This document shows, piece by piece, positions 62,216 through 64,000 of a stretch of 64,000 bases of DNA. Source of the stretch: Micromonospora arborensis (GTDB taxonomy: Bacteria > Actinomycetota > Actinomycetes > Mycobacteriales > Micromonosporaceae). The notes under the pieces are model-generated. The model saw only the letters and a program-made list of their open reading frames with translations, was not told the origin of the DNA and did no database searches. Numbering within the stretch: position 1 is the stretch's first letter; each line of letters begins with the position of its first letter. The stretch is from the NCBI RefSeq assembly GCF_003205615.1, contig NZ_PYBV01000062.1:1-64000 (forward strand), in the 5' to 3' direction. The translations under genes and the position numbers were made by a program.

Positions 62216-63007
62216 CTAACGCTTTCGCCCGGCCATCGTGACGTAAACCTCGATGCCGGTCAGCAGCTGCCGCAGGCCGAACTCCAGGTTGGGTTCGACG
62301 CTCGCGTCGTCGACGGCGGCGTCGTCGGTGCCACCGCCGGTGGCCGTACCCGGCGGCGGGCCGAAGGTGCCGGCCGCGAGCAGCGCGGCCAGGGTCGGGA
62401 AACGCGCCGGGTCGGCGACCGCGGCCAGGGCGGTGCCGAAGGTGACCGGGTCGGACTCGTCGGCCGGTGCCCGGTCGATCGAGATCCGGGCCAGGCCCTG
62501 AGCGGCGCCGCTGAGGAACAGCGCGAGCGAGACCATCTCCTCGTAGCGCAGGCCGACCCGGGAGATGGCCGACAGCAGGTCCTCGAACCAGGCCAGCTGG
62601 TTGGGGCCGATCGGGTAACCGACCTTGGCCCGCACCATCCACGGATGGGCCTGGTAACGGGCCCACAGCGCCTTGACCCACGCCTCGACCTGGGCGCGCC
62701 AGTCAGCGGACAGCGCGGTCAGGTCCGGTGGTGCGCCGGAGGCGTCGTCGAACATCGCCTCGACCAGGTGGTTCTTGCTGGGCACGTACCGGTAGAGCGA
62801 CATCGCGGTGACGCCCAGCCGCTTGCCGATCTGCTGCATGGAGACCGCCTCGAGGCCCTCCTCGTCGGCGATCGCGATGGCCGTCCCGACGATCTTGTCG
62901 ACGCTCAGCCCCGGTTTGGGCCCGGGTGCCCGGCCGGGCTGCCCGGTGTCGCGCCAGAGGAACTCGTAGGTGCGTGGAACCTCGCTGGTCCTGCCGTCCT
63001 GCGCCAT
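62216..63007 (-). CDS. TetR-family repressor
   Basis: The 263-residue regulator has a 30-residue N-terminal extension, then a TetR DNA-binding domain (VGTAIAIADEEGLEAVSMQQ, IGKRLGVTAMSLYRYVPSKN) and a TetR_C-type ligand domain (LALFLSGAAQGLARISID). A low-complexity Gly/Asp stretch (TATGGGTDDAAVDDA) lies near the C-terminus. It is divergent from the drug-export ATPase gene with a 125-bp gap containing an imperfect palindrome, the classic layout of a product-sensing repressor controlling an efflux pump and itself. Confidence 0.92.
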   Translation of the reverse strand: MAQDGRTSEVPRTYEFLWRDTGQPGRAPGPKPGLSVDKIVGTAIAIADEEGLEAVSMQQIGKRLGVTAMSLYRYVPSKNHLVEAMFDDASGAPPDLTALSADWRAQVEAWVKALWARYQAHPWMVRAKVGYPIGPNQLAWFEDLLSAISRVGLRYEEMVSLALFLSGAAQGLARISIDRAPADESDPVTFGTALAAVADPARFPTLAALLAAGTFGPPPGTATGGGTDDAAVDDASVEPNLEFGLRQLLTGIEVYVTMAGRKR

Positions 63008-63046
63008 GCCGACATCCTTCCGCGTTGACCCCCGCCGTCATCTGTG

Positions 63047-63076
63047 TATAGCATAAACCCATCTGCTTATGACATA
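63047..63076. promoter_or_regulatory. Candidate TetR operator
   Basis: TATAGCATAA (63047-63056) and TTATGACATA (63067-63076) are imperfect inverted halves separated by 10 bp, in an AT-rich island unlike the surrounding DNA. It sits between the divergent TetR and ABC ATPase genes, where binding would block both promoters. Confidence 0.6.
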
Positions 63077-63132
63077 TGCTCGGCTCCCTCGGGCCGGGTG
63101 CCCTCCAGACCTGCGCAGAGTTAGGGAGAGCA

Positions 63133-64000
63133 ATGAAGAGTCAATACGCGATTCAGATCAAAGACCTCAGGAAAAGGTACGGCGACGTCGAGGTGCTCAA
63201 GGGTGTCGATCTCGATGTGCGCAGGGGCACGATGCTGGCCCTGCTCGGCCCGAACGGTGCCGGCAAGACCACCGTGGTCAAGGCGCTCAGCACCCTGACC
63301 CGCCCCACCAGCGGCACCGTCACCGTCAACGGCTTCGACACCGTGCGCGACCGCAACGGCGTCCGCAGCTCGATCGGCCTGGTCAGCCAGTTCGTCGCCC
63401 TCGACTGGATGCACACCGGCCGGGAGAACCTGGTCATGATGGGCCGGTTGCAGAGGCTCAGCAAGCCCAACGCCGCCAAGCGCGCACAGCAGCTACTGGA
63501 ACAGTTCGAGCTGCTCGACGCCGGCGACCGGCCCGTGAAGACGTACTCCGGGGGCATGAAGCGCCGCCTCGACCTGGCCGCCAGCCTCATCGTCACCCCG
63601 GCGGTGCTCTTCCTCGACGAGCCCACCACCGGTCTCGACCCGCGCAGCCGCCAGGTCATGTGGGACGTGATCCGGAAGATGCTCGGCTCCGGCATCACGA
63701 TCCTGCTCACCACGCAGTACCTCGAAGAGGCCGACCAGCTCGCCGACGAGATCGCCGTGCTCAACGGCGGCCGGATCATCGCGCAGGGCACCGCCGAGGA
63801 ACTCAAGCAGGCCGTCGGCAAGGAGCGCGTCGAGGTCGTCCTCGCCACCGACGAGGCGTTCCGGCGGGCCGGCGAGCTGATCACTGGTGAGGGCCTCCAG
63901 ACCGATCCGGAGACCCGCACGATCAGCCTGGTCATCGAGGCCCCGTCGCACGTCAAGCGGGTCCTCGACCAGCTGGAACAGCACGACCTGGAACTCACGT
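63133..64000 (+). CDS. DrrA-type ABC exporter ATPase (partial at right edge)
   Basis: About 289 residues are visible and the frame is open to the window end. After a GGGAGAG site it starts MKSQYAIQIKDLRKRYGDVE. Walker A is GPNGAGKTTVVKAL, the signature YSGGMKRRLDLAASL and Walker B VLFLDEPTTGLDPRSR, with the switch His replaced by Gln in LLTTQYLEEAD, a feature shared with daunorubicin-resistance DrrA proteins. The C-terminal regulatory extension (ERVEVVLATDEAFRRAGEL) has begun. A DrrB-type membrane partner is expected just beyond the edge. It probably exports the glycosylated product. Confidence 0.93.
   Translation, partial: MKSQYAIQIKDLRKRYGDVEVLKGVDLDVRRGTMLALLGPNGAGKTTVVKALSTLTRPTSGTVTVNGFDTVRDRNGVRSSIGLVSQFVALDWMHTGRENLVMMGRLQRLSKPNAAKRAQQLLEQFELLDAGDRPVKTYSGGMKRRLDLAASLIVTPAVLFLDEPTTGLDPRSRQVMWDVIRKMLGSGITILLTTQYLEEADQLADEIAVLNGGRIIAQGTAEELKQAVGKERVEVVLATDEAFRRAGELITGEGLQTDPETRTISLVIEAPSHVKRVLDQLEQHDLELT

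Overview
The window is high-GC actinomycete DNA, most like a filamentous Micromonosporaceae or Streptomyces-type genome. The signs are strong G/C bias at third codon positions, tightly overlapping operons (ATGA and GTGA junctions), SARP/AfsR and LuxR-LAL regulators, several flavin-dependent monooxygenases and a deoxysugar glycosylation cluster. No genome identity can be fixed from the sequence alone.

Region 1 (1-2840) is a mobile-DNA scar. An IS3-type element runs off the left edge and truncates a small helical protein gene. A nonsense-interrupted pseudogene and a beta-propeller gene follow. Then come two different tRNA 3' halves within 350 bp: tRNA-Val(CAC) at 2451-2494 and tRNA-Arg(ACG) at 2747-2793, each followed by a hairpin. 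The tRNA-Val fragment recurs as an exact 44-bp direct repeat at 41080-41123, so 2.45-41.1 kb looks like an integrated island or stacked insertions.

Region 2 (3206-30203) is the metabolic cargo. Two complete peptide/opine-type ABC importers (3206-8143 and 23664-29030) are each linked to a luciferase-like (LLM) flavin monooxygenase. Between them lies a translationally coupled reverse operon: ATC-hydrolase-like protein, glutamine-dependent asparagine synthase, flavin reductase, HpaB-type FADH2 monooxygenase and SAM methyltransferase. It is accompanied by two alpha/beta hydrolases, an LLM enzyme, a membrane acyltransferase, an MFS exporter and an SsfX3-like SGNH hydrolase. A remnant amino-acid-type binding protein plus a GNAT recalls Bacillus organosulfur (ytmI-type) operons. 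The substrate is not known.

Region 3 (30.2-46.2 kb) is a patchwork of truncated genes: a HEAT-repeat protein, dispersed repeats, an IS5 relic, a 1415-residue secreted multidomain lectin/Fn3/lamin-tail protein, an orphan lasso-peptide precursor (38665-38844) and a broken large serine recombinase ending exactly at the right tRNA-Val repeat. Beyond the repeat are a GNAT pseudogene, an intact NarL-type two-component pair, a broken MFS gene, an AbrB-type protein and two tyrosine-recombinase relics.

Region 4 (46.2-64 kb) is the edge of a glycosylated natural-product cluster. It holds an AfsR/SARP regulator, a secreted ScyD-like propeller with a 59-aa secreted peptide gene, a LuxR-LAL regulator, then a reverse operon of RmlB, RmlA, four GT1 glycosyltransferases (three are tandem paralogues) and a GH-A-type glycosidase. 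A divergent TetR repressor and a DrrA-type drug-export ATPase follow, with a palindrome between them. The biosynthetic core (for example a PKS) is not in view and probably lies beyond the right edge.
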